A stretch of DNA of 64,000 nt, taken from Gaoshiqia sp050178015. Its GTDB lineage: Bacteria > Bacteroidota > Bacteroidia > Bacteroidales > Prolixibacteraceae. Of this stretch, positions 8,441 to 16,702 are shown one piece after another (position 1 is the stretch's first letter; every line of letters begins with the position of its first letter). Position numbers and translations under genes: made by a program. A model generated the notes under the pieces. It was not told the DNA's origin. It searched no databases and saw only the letters and a program-made list of their open reading frames with translations. The stretch is from the NCBI GenBank assembly GCA_050178015.1, contig JBFXGM010000007.1:62001-126000 (forward strand), given 5' to 3'.

Positions 8441-10824
8441 GCTCCTGTTTGATACAATTCTTTTTCCAGTTCTTTTACGGCTTCCAGGTATTTGGCTTTG
8501 CTGCCAAAATGTTTGATGATTTCAATGGGTGAACCGTAATTGGTGAAGGGTTGCACTTTCAGCACTTCCATACTTTCAATATCAGTAACACCTTCATCGG
8601 CATATTTGTCCAGCAGGGTTTCCAGCACTTTACGCGCCTGTTCGCCATATTTAGCAAAGTAGTTTCGTTTCTTCACCTGGTTTGCCCGTTCTTTCCGGGT
8701 TAAAGGCGGCTGGTCGAAAGCTACGTGGCAAATTAAATCAAATAAATCGAGCTCACGGTTAACCGCATCTCTCAGTGCTTCGACCAAGACTCCTTGTTCC
8801 TGCAATTCTTTAATCAAAATCTCCTTCTTATCTGAACTGTTCCAGCGGCTTAGAAAATCATCGATGGTGGCAAATTGTCCTTTAATAATTTCTTTGGTAT
8901 GATCCTTTAAACTCACCGTAATGGGTTTGCCGTAATTGTCAAAATGCATTTCGCGAACAACCAATACCGATACATCCACACCGTTGACATAGACTTTTTC
9001 GCGAGGTGGCGGAGGCGGTGGGGGAAATATAGGCTCTCCTCCCATAGGAGGATCAACCAAAATTTCTTCGCCGGTTTCCTCGTCCACAATTGGAGTGTCG
9101 TCCTGTTCTTCTTCATCCACAATCGTGGTCAAGTCGGTATCTTCAGTTACTGGTTTCACACGTATTGGATCGCCGTCAAATTCCTTGTCAGCAAACAAAT
9201 CAGTGACATTTCTGAAATCCAGAATGGTGAAGTAATGCTTGCCAAAATCTTCGTTAATCCGGGTTCCCCTTCCAACAATTTGCTTGAACTTGGTCATTGA
9301 CTTAATTTCGGCATCCAGCACAATGACTTTGCAAGTCTGGGCATCGATGCCTGTCGTCATTAATTCGGAAGTCGTCGCAATTACAGGATATCGTTCTTCC
9401 GGATTGATGAAGTTGTCCAGCTCCCGTTTGCCCTCATCATTATCCCCTGTAATTTGCATAACGTATTTGTAGTTTTGGCTTACCAAATCGCTATTTAAGT
9501 TAGCCAATGCCGTACGCATTCGTTCAGCGTGATCAATGTCGGTGCAAAAAACAATGGTTTTAGCAAAACGGTCATAACCCGTTAAAAACTCCGTCAGCTT
9601 TTTAGCCACGGTCATCGTGCGCTCGTCAATTACAAGGTTCCGGTCAAAGTCTTTACGGTTATAAATGCGATCCTCCACTTCAAACCCATTTTTATCCCTT
9701 TTCCCCTGCTCAGGGCGCCAGCCTTCGGCATCTACATTCAGGTGTACACGAACAACGCGGTAGGGCGCCAGAAAACCATCATCAATTCCTTGTTTGAGTG
9801 AATAGGTGTAAATCGGATCGCCAAAATATTCACTATTCGATACTTCCTTTGTTTCTTTGGGTGTTGCTGTTAAACCGATATGTGTTGCCCTATCAAAGTA
9901 TCGAAGGATTTCGCGCCAGGCACTATCTTCTTTGGCACTTCCCCGGTGGCACTCGTCAATGACGATTAAGTCGAAAAACTCCCTGGAGAATTGTTTGTAA
10001 GCATTCGCGTCTTCATCAGCTCCGGATAGCCCTTGGTATAAAGCCAGGTAAACTTCGTAGCTTTTATCAATCATCCGGTTTTTCACCACCGTCATTTTAT
10101 CCTTAAAATGTTTGAAATCGCCACGTTTCGTCTGATCTATCAAGGCATTGCGGTCAGCCAAAAAAAGTATGCGTTTTTTTGCGCCACTTTTCCAAAGTCG
10201 ATGGATGATTTGGTAAGCGGTATAAGTTTTCCCGGTTCCAGTAGCCATGACCAATAAAATACGCCTCTGTCCCTTCGCAATGGCCTCGACTGTCCGGTTA
10301 ACGGCAATTTGCTGATAGTATCGTGGACTACGGCCGCTGCCATCCAAATAGTATTCTTGCGATGCAATTTTTTCTTGTTCTTTGGTATCAATTCCTTTAT
10401 ATCGTTTGTATTTCTCCCAAAGTTCCTCAGGGCCTGGGAAACTTGCGTTATCTAATTCCGTTTCAAGGTTTTCCCCGGTCGCAGTTCTGTCATGAAATAG
10501 AAAACCATCGCCATTACTGCTAAAAACGCAGGGGATGTCAAGAATTCTTCCATAATTCAACGCTTGCTGCATGCCTGCCCTTACCGAGTGCTTGTTATCC
10601 TTTGCTTCAATGATTGCAATTGGAATATTGGGTTTGTAATAGAGGATATAGTCTGCACGTTTTCGGGCTCCCCGGGCTGTCAACTTTCCACGCACGTAAA
10701 TTTTACCATCTGTAAACGTGACTTCTTCGCGAATTTGCGTCAGTTTGTTCCATCCGGCTTTTTCAATGGCCGGTGTAATGAATTTTGTACAGACATCCCT
10801 TTCCGACAGGTTTTTTTTATCCAT
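8437..10824 (-). CDS. hsdR: Type I restriction endonuclease subunit HsdR (EcoEI type)
   Basis: ATP-dependent translocase and nuclease of the type I system. The N-terminal PD-(D/E)xK nuclease is visible as RADYILYY (Asp58) and IAIIEAK (Glu73-Ala-Lys75). A superfamily 2 helicase follows, with Walker A MATGTGKT (193-200), box II DECH (290-293), GLTATPKET as motif III, and GRGTRI as motif VI. A run of seven prolines in a Pro/acidic linker (about residue 605) leads to the C-terminal domain of EcoEI-type HsdR that contacts the methyltransferase. Its 795 residues fit this subclass, shorter than EcoKI HsdR. A TAGCTTTG -7 element lies just upstream. All motifs look intact, so the enzyme is probably active. 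Confidence 0.95.
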   Translation of the reverse strand: MDKKNLSERDVCTKFITPAIEKAGWNKLTQIREEVTFTDGKIYVRGKLTARGARKRADYILYYKPNIPIAIIEAKDNKHSVRAGMQQALNYGRILDIPCVFSSNGDGFLFHDRTATGENLETELDNASFPGPEELWEKYKRYKGIDTKEQEKIASQEYYLDGSGRSPRYYQQIAVNRTVEAIAKGQRRILLVMATGTGKTYTAYQIIHRLWKSGAKKRILFLADRNALIDQTKRGDFKHFKDKMTVVKNRMIDKSYEVYLALYQGLSGADEDANAYKQFSREFFDLIVIDECHRGSAKEDSAWREILRYFDRATHIGLTATPKETKEVSNSEYFGDPIYTYSLKQGIDDGFLAPYRVVRVHLNVDAEGWRPEQGKRDKNGFEVEDRIYNRKDFDRNLVIDERTMTVAKKLTEFLTGYDRFAKTIVFCTDIDHAERMRTALANLNSDLVSQNYKYVMQITGDNDEGKRELDNFINPEERYPVIATTSELMTTGIDAQTCKVIVLDAEIKSMTKFKQIVGRGTRINEDFGKHYFTILDFRNVTDLFADKEFDGDPIRVKPVTEDTDLTTIVDEEEQDDTPIVDEETGEEILVDPPMGGEPIFPPPPPPPREKVYVNGVDVSVLVVREMHFDNYGKPITVSLKDHTKEIIKGQFATIDDFLSRWNSSDKKEILIKELQEQGVLVEALRDAVNRELDLFDLICHVAFDQPPLTRKERANQVKKRNYFAKYGEQARKVLETLLDKYADEGVTDIESMEVLKVQPFTNYGSPIEIIKHFGSKAKYLEAVKELEKELYQTGA

Positions 10825-10844
10825 CAGTGTTGAATTGGTTTTTG

Positions 10845-10852
10845 CAAAGCTA
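10845..10852 (-). promoter_or_regulatory. hsdR: Bacteroidota -7 element before hsdR
   Basis: Reading the minus strand, TAGCTTTG matches the Bacteroidota sigma-ABfr -7 consensus TAnnTTTG exactly and ends 20 nt before the hsdR ATG. No clear TTG-type -33 box is seen at the usual distance. It would drive the whole four-gene restriction operon. Confidence 0.4.
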
Positions 10853-10952
10853 AATGTATGGATTTTATTGTACAGTTAAATGGCGATAGCCAATATAATC
10901 ATCTTTTCGAAATGAATGTTGAACATTCCAACCAAAATTCCCGCTAGTAAAA

Positions 10953-11861
10953 TTAATACCTCTTTCCTTTTTTCGACTTCAACTTCCGTTTTTTGATCCT
11001 GTCTTGTTGATTTTCCGAAAAATACAATTGCCGGGTAATTTCTTTCAGAATTACAGATTTTAAGACATCTATTGGCAAATCAAGCGTTTCTTTTCGGGAA
11101 CCCTTTATTGAATGAGACTCTTTATCAGACAGATAAAACATCGGCCTTTCCTCAAAATCGCTCATCCTCACCGGATGCCGAACTGGATTCCCATTCTCAA
11201 CTGTCACAAAAACCAAATGTCCTCGCCCAGCTTTTCTGATTTCAACCTGAAACAGCCCCAGTGCTTGGTCATATAGTTCTTTGGAGTTGATAAACTCCAT
11301 CCGGTTGAGCTGAGTAAACAAGCTTTCCAGGTTTTGTTTTAGGTTTTTGCTGGAACCGGAAAACCGATAGTTTAATTTTTCCTGAGTATCATCTTTGGTG
11401 AGCTGGTATTTTTCTTCCAGTCCTTTGATAAACCGCTGCGTCTTTTCCTTTTCATAGCTGTCTTTGATCTTTTTGCCGGTATCACAATCGATACGAGTGG
11501 AAACGATATGAAAATGCACCCGTTCTAGGTCAGCATGTTTGTAGACAAAGTAAGGCTGATTTCCATATCCCAGATGGGTCATCAGGTTATCAATCTCCGT
11601 CCGAATACCGGCATCACCCAGCCGGACCAAATCGCCAACTGCTGGGTTTACGGATAGATGCAGCCCAGGCTTTCGAACCCGGGTATTTCGCTCCTCAATC
11701 TCCTGAAAAATCCGGTACCGGTCGTTTTTATCTCCCATGAACGGATTGACAACCGGCATGTTTTGACTGTGGTAAAACGAGGCCTTATGTCGCTCAACCT
11801 TCCGCTCGTTGTAAAACAAGGCGTTTTTTGTGCTGCAAGCCTGGTGGATTTTAATAACCAT
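10953..11861 (-). CDS. mobB: MobB-type relaxase/mobilisation nuclease
   Basis: Relaxase that would nick oriT and pilot the transferred strand. It has 302 residues. The N-terminal half carries the relaxase fold pattern of Bacteroidota MobB proteins: MVIKIHQA, a central HLSVNP, and the metal-binding motif RVHFHIVSTR with His116 and His118, the HxH of MOBP-type enzymes. A tyrosine near the N-terminus (Tyr17 or Tyr30) would be the nicking residue. The C-terminal third is Lys/Arg-rich, ending in a run of basic residues. It follows mobA by 45 nt, and a palindrome cluster upstream of mobA is a good oriT candidate. Confidence 0.85.
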   Translation of the reverse strand: MVIKIHQACSTKNALFYNERKVERHKASFYHSQNMPVVNPFMGDKNDRYRIFQEIEERNTRVRKPGLHLSVNPAVGDLVRLGDAGIRTEIDNLMTHLGYGNQPYFVYKHADLERVHFHIVSTRIDCDTGKKIKDSYEKEKTQRFIKGLEEKYQLTKDDTQEKLNYRFSGSSKNLKQNLESLFTQLNRMEFINSKELYDQALGLFQVEIRKAGRGHLVFVTVENGNPVRHPVRMSDFEERPMFYLSDKESHSIKGSRKETLDLPIDVLKSVILKEITRQLYFSENQQDRIKKRKLKSKKGKRY

Positions 11862-11906
11862 TGGGTTTTCAGTTTCTCAGGTGACAGGATCTATGGACAT
11901 TCGAAA

Positions 11907-12275
11907 TCAACGCAGATACTTTTGAAGCAGGATTAGACAATTTCTCATCATCTCAAAAGCCTGTTTCAAAAGCTGTCGGTCACTGTCACTGATCCGGTAA
12001 CCCGCAAAAGAGTTCATACGTTTGGACAGCTGGTTCAGGTTGACCCCGATCTTGTTGAGCTCATAATCCAGGCTTTTAAGTTTATGGCTTGCCTTGTCAT
12101 CAAGTACTATCATTTTCCGCCTGGACTGATCAAATATTTTGAACCTCAGAAAATCACTCGTGCATCCATACTTTCCCCGTTTGACCAATGAATCCAAGCG
12201 GATTTTTTCCTCTTTGGTCATCAGAAAGCGAACAACAATCGTCCGTTTCTCTTTATCTGTCAATCTGGGGCGCAT
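11907..12275 (-). CDS. mobA: MobA/MobC-type relaxosome accessory protein
   Basis: Small oriT-binding protein (122 residues) that assists the relaxase. The N-terminus RLTDKEKRTIVVRFLMTKEE is a ribbon-helix-helix beginning, followed by DSLVKRGKYGCTSDFLRFKIF. The C-terminal half carries the family feature LNKIGVNLNQLSKRMN, found in MobC-like proteins of Bacteroidota CTns and plasmids. It is the first gene after the palindrome cluster at 12307-12407 and is followed by mobB. Confidence 0.85.
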   Translation of the reverse strand: MRPRLTDKEKRTIVVRFLMTKEEKIRLDSLVKRGKYGCTSDFLRFKIFDQSRRKMIVLDDKASHKLKSLDYELNKIGVNLNQLSKRMNSFAGYRISDSDRQLLKQAFEMMRNCLILLQKYLR

Positions 12276-12306
12276 CGATTATCAATTGGTAACTTCCTGC
12301 TTTTTG

Positions 12307-12407
12307 AGAGGGGAATGCATGATGCCTTTGGGGAATGTCTCCCGACGGCGTCGGGTTCAAGATGAAAGGTATTTATGGCCATAAATACACAACTTGCATT
12401 CCCCTCT
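12307..12407. other. oriT: Candidate origin of transfer (oriT): nested palindromes upstream of mobA
   Basis: A 13-bp perfect inverted repeat, AGAGGGGAATGCA (12307-12319) and TGCATTCCCCTCT (12395-12407), encloses two more palindromes: CCCGACGGCGTCGGG (12341-12355) and the perfect 20-bp GTATTTATGGCCATAAATAC (12369-12388). GGGGAATG is also directly repeated at 12330-12337. The cluster lies 32 nt before mobA in the only sizeable gap of the mob region. Hairpins and repeats next to relaxosome genes are the usual form of oriT; the nic site itself cannot be placed from sequence alone. Confidence 0.6.
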
Positions 12408-12525
12408 TTAAACCAGCTATTCCTCATCCTTTTTTTCTTATTCACTTTGGTCAAACGGGGTAAAAAGAAAGGGAAAACTGCTCTTCAGAATTTCCCCTTC
12501 TAATTGGAAACGAGACCTGACTATA

Positions 12526-13221
12526 CTAACTCACTCTTTTCCTGGATCCGGCTTTCTTTTCGGTTTTTGCTTCCTGCTTCTGGCCCTCTGATTTCTCCAT
12601 CTTCTCCTGTTTGAAATTGGAAAAGCTGATGTTCCTGCCAGCGGCATCTACCTGGAGTGTGGCTCCAAACTTTTTGTCGTTCTTCCCCATCATCCCGTCC
12701 ACGGTCACTTTCTGACCCGCTGCCAGCTTGTCTTTTTGCTCACTCGTCAGGCTGACACCTTTGATCTTATCCGGGATTTGGATATACCTTGCTTTCAGGG
12801 CAATCAACTCGTTGGTTTTGCTGTCTATGCCCAGGTAGTAGGTGTCCTTTTGCCCGTTCTTGCTGGTCAGCTCCACGGTCTTGCCCAGGTTTTTGTCATT
12901 GAGCAGCGCCCCTTTTTCTTCCTTGGTGAACTTGTGTCCCAGGTATTCATCGGGAATATAAAGCCGCTGAATGGGGTGTACCTTGACATCGACTTTCCCA
13001 TCTTGATCTTGTTGCAGGCGGATCTTGGCCGGTATTTTATAGTCCTGATCATTAATCCGGGCATCGATTGTGTAGAGCTTTTCTGAGCGGAAGCCGTTCA
13101 AAAAATCGGTCAGTTCGCGTTTTTCCATCCGGTCCACAAAACTGCGGTTAATACCGGCTTTTTCCAGTTTGTCAAAGGGGATGTCTTCCACCTTCATGCG
13201 TGTGTTTTGTTCCATAATCAC
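12526..13221 (-). CDS. DUF3945/DUF4099 mobile-element protein
   Basis: A 231-residue soluble protein of the DUF3945 type that is widespread in Bacteroidota conjugative elements. An N-terminal DUF4099-like segment (VEDIPFDKLEKAGINRSFVDRMEKRELTDFL) leads into DUF3945, which has two repeated modules around IPDEYLGHKFTKEEKGALLNDKNLGKTVEL and ISLTSEQKDKLAAGQKVTVDG-like sequence (GVSLTSEQKDKLAAGQ). The C-terminus is Lys/Glu-rich and disordered (KQEKMEKSEGQKQEAK). In other elements these modules can be fused to topoisomerase or other domains; here the protein is short. Function is unknown. It lies upstream of the oriT-like region in the mob operon direction. Confidence 0.8.
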   Translation of the reverse strand: MIMEQNTRMKVEDIPFDKLEKAGINRSFVDRMEKRELTDFLNGFRSEKLYTIDARINDQDYKIPAKIRLQQDQDGKVDVKVHPIQRLYIPDEYLGHKFTKEEKGALLNDKNLGKTVELTSKNGQKDTYYLGIDSKTNELIALKARYIQIPDKIKGVSLTSEQKDKLAAGQKVTVDGMMGKNDKKFGATLQVDAAGRNISFSNFKQEKMEKSEGQKQEAKTEKKAGSRKRVS

Positions 13222-13238
13222 TAATTTTTAAAGGGTTA

Positions 13239-13757
13239 TTAATCAACTTCGAAAACGTGTTTTTCCCTTCGGTTCTCTTCAACCAGATCGCGAAGGGTTT
13301 TATAAATCATTTTAGGATTGGCAATGGCTTCCATCTTAAAAACCGGTGTGGTTTTATCCGAAGTGTAAATCGTCAGGTTGCCCAGACCAAATAATCGGTA
13401 TATCAGAGGCCGATCAATTCTGTAGTCCTTTAGCCGGTACAGCTCAATAAACTCGTGCTTTCTTCAGAGTATCCCGGAATAATACCTGAGCTCTTCTGAA
13501 CTGATTTCATAGCGGAGACAGTAAGTCTTCAGGATATGATATCCCAGGTAAACAGCGAGCAATACTGCCAGGAAAACCGGAAGGTTCAGGATATAGGGTT
13601 CAAACTGATCCGGGATAAAATCGGAAGGCAGGTATCGTTTGATCAGCTTATTCAGCAGAAAAAGTCCTGGGATAAGCAGGGCTCCAAGCAGGAAAACCGG
13701 CAGGTTAACCAGTTGGGACGGCTTTAATTTGATTGTTCTCTCGTTGCTGTTGTTCAT
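13239..13757 (-). pseudogene. PH-domain (bPH2/YdbS-like) membrane protein interrupted by one in-frame TGA
   Basis: From the ATG at 13757 the frame reads a two-helix membrane protein (helices about residues 17-36 and 55-75), then EISSEELRYYSGIL and a TGA at 13464-13466. The same frame then continues for 74 codons as RKHEFIELYRLKDYRIDRP...NLTIYTSDKTTPVF...KTLRDLVEENR to a TAA at 13239-13241. The continuation is exactly the bPH2 sequence expected after SGIL (IELYRLKDY is the family hallmark), so a single substitution, probably CGA to TGA, has split it. Without readthrough the 97-residue product lacks most of the PH domain. It could be a recent mutation, a sequencing error or a readthrough site. 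The role of these proteins in conjugation operons is unknown. Confidence 0.8.
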
Positions 13758-13769
13758 GTGTGGTACTAA

Positions 13770-15797
13770 TTAATTATTTCGTGTTCGAGATTGCTTAGCT
13801 TGATTCGGCTGACGCGTTTGATTTGGTTGCGTGGCTTCCGTTTTGGGGGCTACCGGCACTTCATTTTCCCTGGAGCCTGTTAACGCTTGACTGGCGATGC
13901 TGCGGATATCATTTCGAATCCGGATGCGGTTCCGTTCCAGTACCTCCGGGATATGATCAAAGCGGTAAAAGTCCGGGATTGACACATAACGCGCTTCTTC
14001 CCGCTGCCAGGCTTTTACATCCACTTTGATGAGAGCGTTAAAATTCTTTTGTCCGACGGTCTCCCCAAAGTTATCGGCCACCTGACCGACCAGGTAGCCC
14101 TGTGGCAGGGTGGCGATCTTGCCTTCGGGCACCAGATAATCCATCTGGGTGGAGAAAGTCGATGACTGCGTATTACGGTTGATGTTGACCGACTGCCGTT
14201 CCTGCAGGATTTTGCCCATCCGGTTTTGAATAAATTTAGCCGTTTCACCGGCTGCCTGACCGGAAAACACATTGCCAATGTTGCTGGTGATGGCGTTGGC
14301 TTGCTCCTTGCCGTAATCCCGGATCAGCTGGTCGATGGTCTGAACACCCAGCAAAGTGGAGATCCGGTTGCTTCGTGCCGTAGCGATCAGGGTATCCAAC
14401 CCCCGAAAGTAGATGGTTGGCAGCTCATCAAAAATTAGCGAGGCAGGCAGCTGGTGCTTTCGGTTGATCACCTTCAGCATCCGGGTGATAAAAAGCGACA
14501 GCACCGCCCCGTACATTTCCACGCGCAGCGGGTTGTTGGCCAGGCACAGGATTTTGGGTGCCTGCGGATGGTTGATATCCAGGGAAAAGTCATTTCCGCT
14601 GCAGATCCAGTAAATCTCCGGGCTGATGATTTTGGAGATGGCAATTTTCAGGCTACCCAGCTGGCCTTCCAGCTGTTCGCTTGCCCCGCGCCTGTGGGCA
14701 TTGATAAAGGGGTTGATAATGTTCGCCACATCGTTTTCCTGCTCCAACACCGAAAACAGCTCGTCATAATCCAGCTGCAGCAACTCAATGGCGTGCGGCA
14801 GGGTACAGAACTCTCCATGGCGGTACTTTTTCAAGAACCAGATTACCGCTGCAAAGAAGGATACCGCTGATTCTGAGAAAAACTCTCCCTGCTTGCGGAT
14901 CCATTCCCGGTTCAGGTTATACAGCACGGTGCGGGAGGATTCAAAGGCATCGATGGGGCTTTCCATCCACTCCGGTGCCAAAGGATTGCAACGGAACGAT
15001 TTTCGGATGTCCTCAAAGTTGATCACATAAAACCGCGCTGCTTTTGGAAGACGGCCGCTTTTCTTTGCTTTCAGGAAGTGGTTGTAGGCCACCAGGGAAA
15101 GATCGGGATACTTAAAATCATAGACGCACATGGAAAACCCCTTGGCCAGGTGCTGACGAATAAAGGGCAGCACCACCGAAAAGGATTTCCCGGATCCGGG
15201 CGTACCAATCACCATCGTCGCCCGGAAGGGATTCACCAGGTTGATCCAACCCTGATGCTCTTTGCCTTTGTACAGGTAGGAGGAATGCAGGTTGACCGAA
15301 TACTCATTCTCCCGCAAAGCTTCTTCCTGCGGGAAACTCTCGTTCTCGATGTTGAAGCGGTCTTTCATCAGGTTGACATTGATCAGCTTGGAGATGTTGT
15401 CAAAACCGATGTTCAGGACTATAAAACCGAAAAAACTCAGGATAAGATAAGCTAAGGGGTATGCTGTGAAAACCAGCAGGCTTCCCCAGTACAGCATGAG
15501 TCCGGCTACCACCTGCCGGACAATCACCGGTACCGCCAGTTCCCGGTCCTTGTGCGCTTTGGTTCCCATGCAGGTGATGGCCAGAAACACCAGGCAGACC
15601 AGTTTAGACAGGTACACATCCGACAGGAATTGCAGGCCCTGCAGCTTTTCCAGCAAGGGGGCAAATTCCGGGATGATGATCCCGAGTGTTGCAAAATACC
15701 CGATGCAGGTGATGTACAAGGATAAAATCAGCAAAAGGTAACTGAAAAAGCGGAAGCCTTCGTGCAGTTTCACCAGTTCGTGTGGTTCGTTATTCAT
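13770..15797 (-). CDS. mobC: Type IV coupling ATPase (TraG/TraD/VirD4 family, MobC of Bacteroidota CTns)
   Basis: Inner-membrane ATPase that links the relaxosome to the mating channel. It has 675 residues. Four hydrophobic segments lie between residues 17 and 135. Walker A is GTPGSGKS (198-205) and the Walker B region is LIFDELPTIYFRG, followed by the TraG/TraM recognition stretch ATARSNRISTLLGVQTIDQL. The C-terminus is Gln/Asn/Thr-rich and disordered. It starts the mob-proximal part of the transfer region and is followed 12 nt later by the broken PH-domain gene. The gap to traN carries a short dispersed C/G-rich repeat. Confidence 0.93.
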   Translation of the reverse strand: MNNEPHELVKLHEGFRFFSYLLLILSLYITCIGYFATLGIIIPEFAPLLEKLQGLQFLSDVYLSKLVCLVFLAITCMGTKAHKDRELAVPVIVRQVVAGLMLYWGSLLVFTAYPLAYLILSFFGFIVLNIGFDNISKLINVNLMKDRFNIENESFPQEEALRENEYSVNLHSSYLYKGKEHQGWINLVNPFRATMVIGTPGSGKSFSVVLPFIRQHLAKGFSMCVYDFKYPDLSLVAYNHFLKAKKSGRLPKAARFYVINFEDIRKSFRCNPLAPEWMESPIDAFESSRTVLYNLNREWIRKQGEFFSESAVSFFAAVIWFLKKYRHGEFCTLPHAIELLQLDYDELFSVLEQENDVANIINPFINAHRRGASEQLEGQLGSLKIAISKIISPEIYWICSGNDFSLDINHPQAPKILCLANNPLRVEMYGAVLSLFITRMLKVINRKHQLPASLIFDELPTIYFRGLDTLIATARSNRISTLLGVQTIDQLIRDYGKEQANAITSNIGNVFSGQAAGETAKFIQNRMGKILQERQSVNINRNTQSSTFSTQMDYLVPEGKIATLPQGYLVGQVADNFGETVGQKNFNALIKVDVKAWQREEARYVSIPDFYRFDHIPEVLERNRIRIRNDIRSIASQALTGSRENEVPVAPKTEATQPNQTRQPNQAKQSRTRNN

Positions 15798-15808
15798 GAT
15801 TCTAGAAA

Positions 15809-15850
15809 TAAGCCCCCTAAATCCCCGACAACTGCCGGGGACTTAAAAGA
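15809..15850. repeat. Short dispersed C-rich hairpin repeat between traN and the coupling gene
   Basis: AAGCCCCCTAAATCCCCG ... CGGGGACTT forms a small hairpin (CCCCG at 15823-15827, CGGGG at 15836-15840). Two relatives occur around the cysN start (58552-58588 and 58660-58692), sharing the AAGCCCC(C)T lead and C-run/G-run arms. It looks like the short intergenic palindromic repeats common in this phylum. Similarity was judged by eye. Confidence 0.45.
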
Positions 15851-15881
15851 GTAGGTTAATAATTGATTGCTTTCTAAATAC

Positions 15882-16694
15882 TCATCGCAGTTTCTTTGCC
15901 TGGAGGATGTCCTTGTTTTTGAGCTCAAACTTTAGTTTTCGTCCGGTGTTGCCCAAGGCTTTTTCGTTCAGCTCAATTTGGAGGATGCGCTGGTCGGGTA
16001 TGGTCATTTTTTCAAAGACAAACACTTCCCGGACCGTGGTGTACCCCGGAACGCGGCTGATCCTGTTTCGACTGTAATCAGGCAGTACCAGGTATTCCTG
16101 CACGTTGGTGGCTTTTGCCTGTCGTTTATCGGTGATCCAGAAATGAACACTTTCTATGTCATAGGCCATTTGGGTCTTGTTTCGGATTTCCAGCTCAAAA
16201 AACAGGGCATCACCATGCAGGTGGATCGAGTTTAAGCGAATGCGAATCCCATCCTTTTTGGCCTTTCGATTCCGGTAATTTTTCCGGTGCTTATCCAGTA
16301 CCTGATCGCACAGGTCCCGGAGCACACCATCCGGCAGGAGCTTGCAGCTAAAAGTCCGTGCATCTTCGGACTGGAAGGATTCGAGCAGGTAAGTGATGGG
16401 CGCATCGTTTCCGTAGCCCAGCTCAAAGGAGTAAATCCGGTTGGCACAAACCACCGTCAGCGAAACTGGCGTGTCAAAGGGCTGAATAGCTTTAATGCGC
16501 ACCAGGTTGGACAGTTCCGGGACGACTTCGGCCTGCACCAGCGAATAGTCACCAGCCTGCACATAGTCCACCTTTTCGGGGCAAACCAGGTGGCTGGTTT
16601 TGGTATCGGAGATTTTTAAGGAATTGGACGAGTTTTGGGCGCTCACCGCCACTTGCAGTTGGGTACAAAGGATGACAATAACAAATGCTTTCAT
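15882..16694 (-). CDS. traN: Conjugative transposon protein TraN (DUF4138)
   Basis: Periplasmic or outer-envelope component of the mating channel, comparable to VirB9. It is 270 residues long with a signal peptide of about 19 residues ending in VSA-QNSS. The body shows the TraN pattern: KTSHLVCPEKVDYVQAGDYSLVQAE, RIKAIQPFDTPVSLTVVCANRIYSFELGYG, and a C-terminal beta-rich domain with IRLNSIHLHGDALFFELEIRNKT. It lies 8 nt after traM, so both are surely co-transcribed. Confidence 0.92.
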   Translation of the reverse strand: MKAFVIVILCTQLQVAVSAQNSSNSLKISDTKTSHLVCPEKVDYVQAGDYSLVQAEVVPELSNLVRIKAIQPFDTPVSLTVVCANRIYSFELGYGNDAPITYLLESFQSEDARTFSCKLLPDGVLRDLCDQVLDKHRKNYRNRKAKKDGIRIRLNSIHLHGDALFFELEIRNKTQMAYDIESVHFWITDKRQAKATNVQEYLVLPDYSRNRISRVPGYTTVREVFVFEKMTIPDQRILQIELNEKALGNTGRKLKFELKNKDILQAKKLR

Positions 16695-16702
16695 ATTCGT
16701 AT

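Noticed and set aside
12260..12454. 64-codon minus-strand frame over the palindrome cluster
   Set aside because: It overlaps mobA, its sequence is dictated by the palindromes, and it has no recognisable family features.
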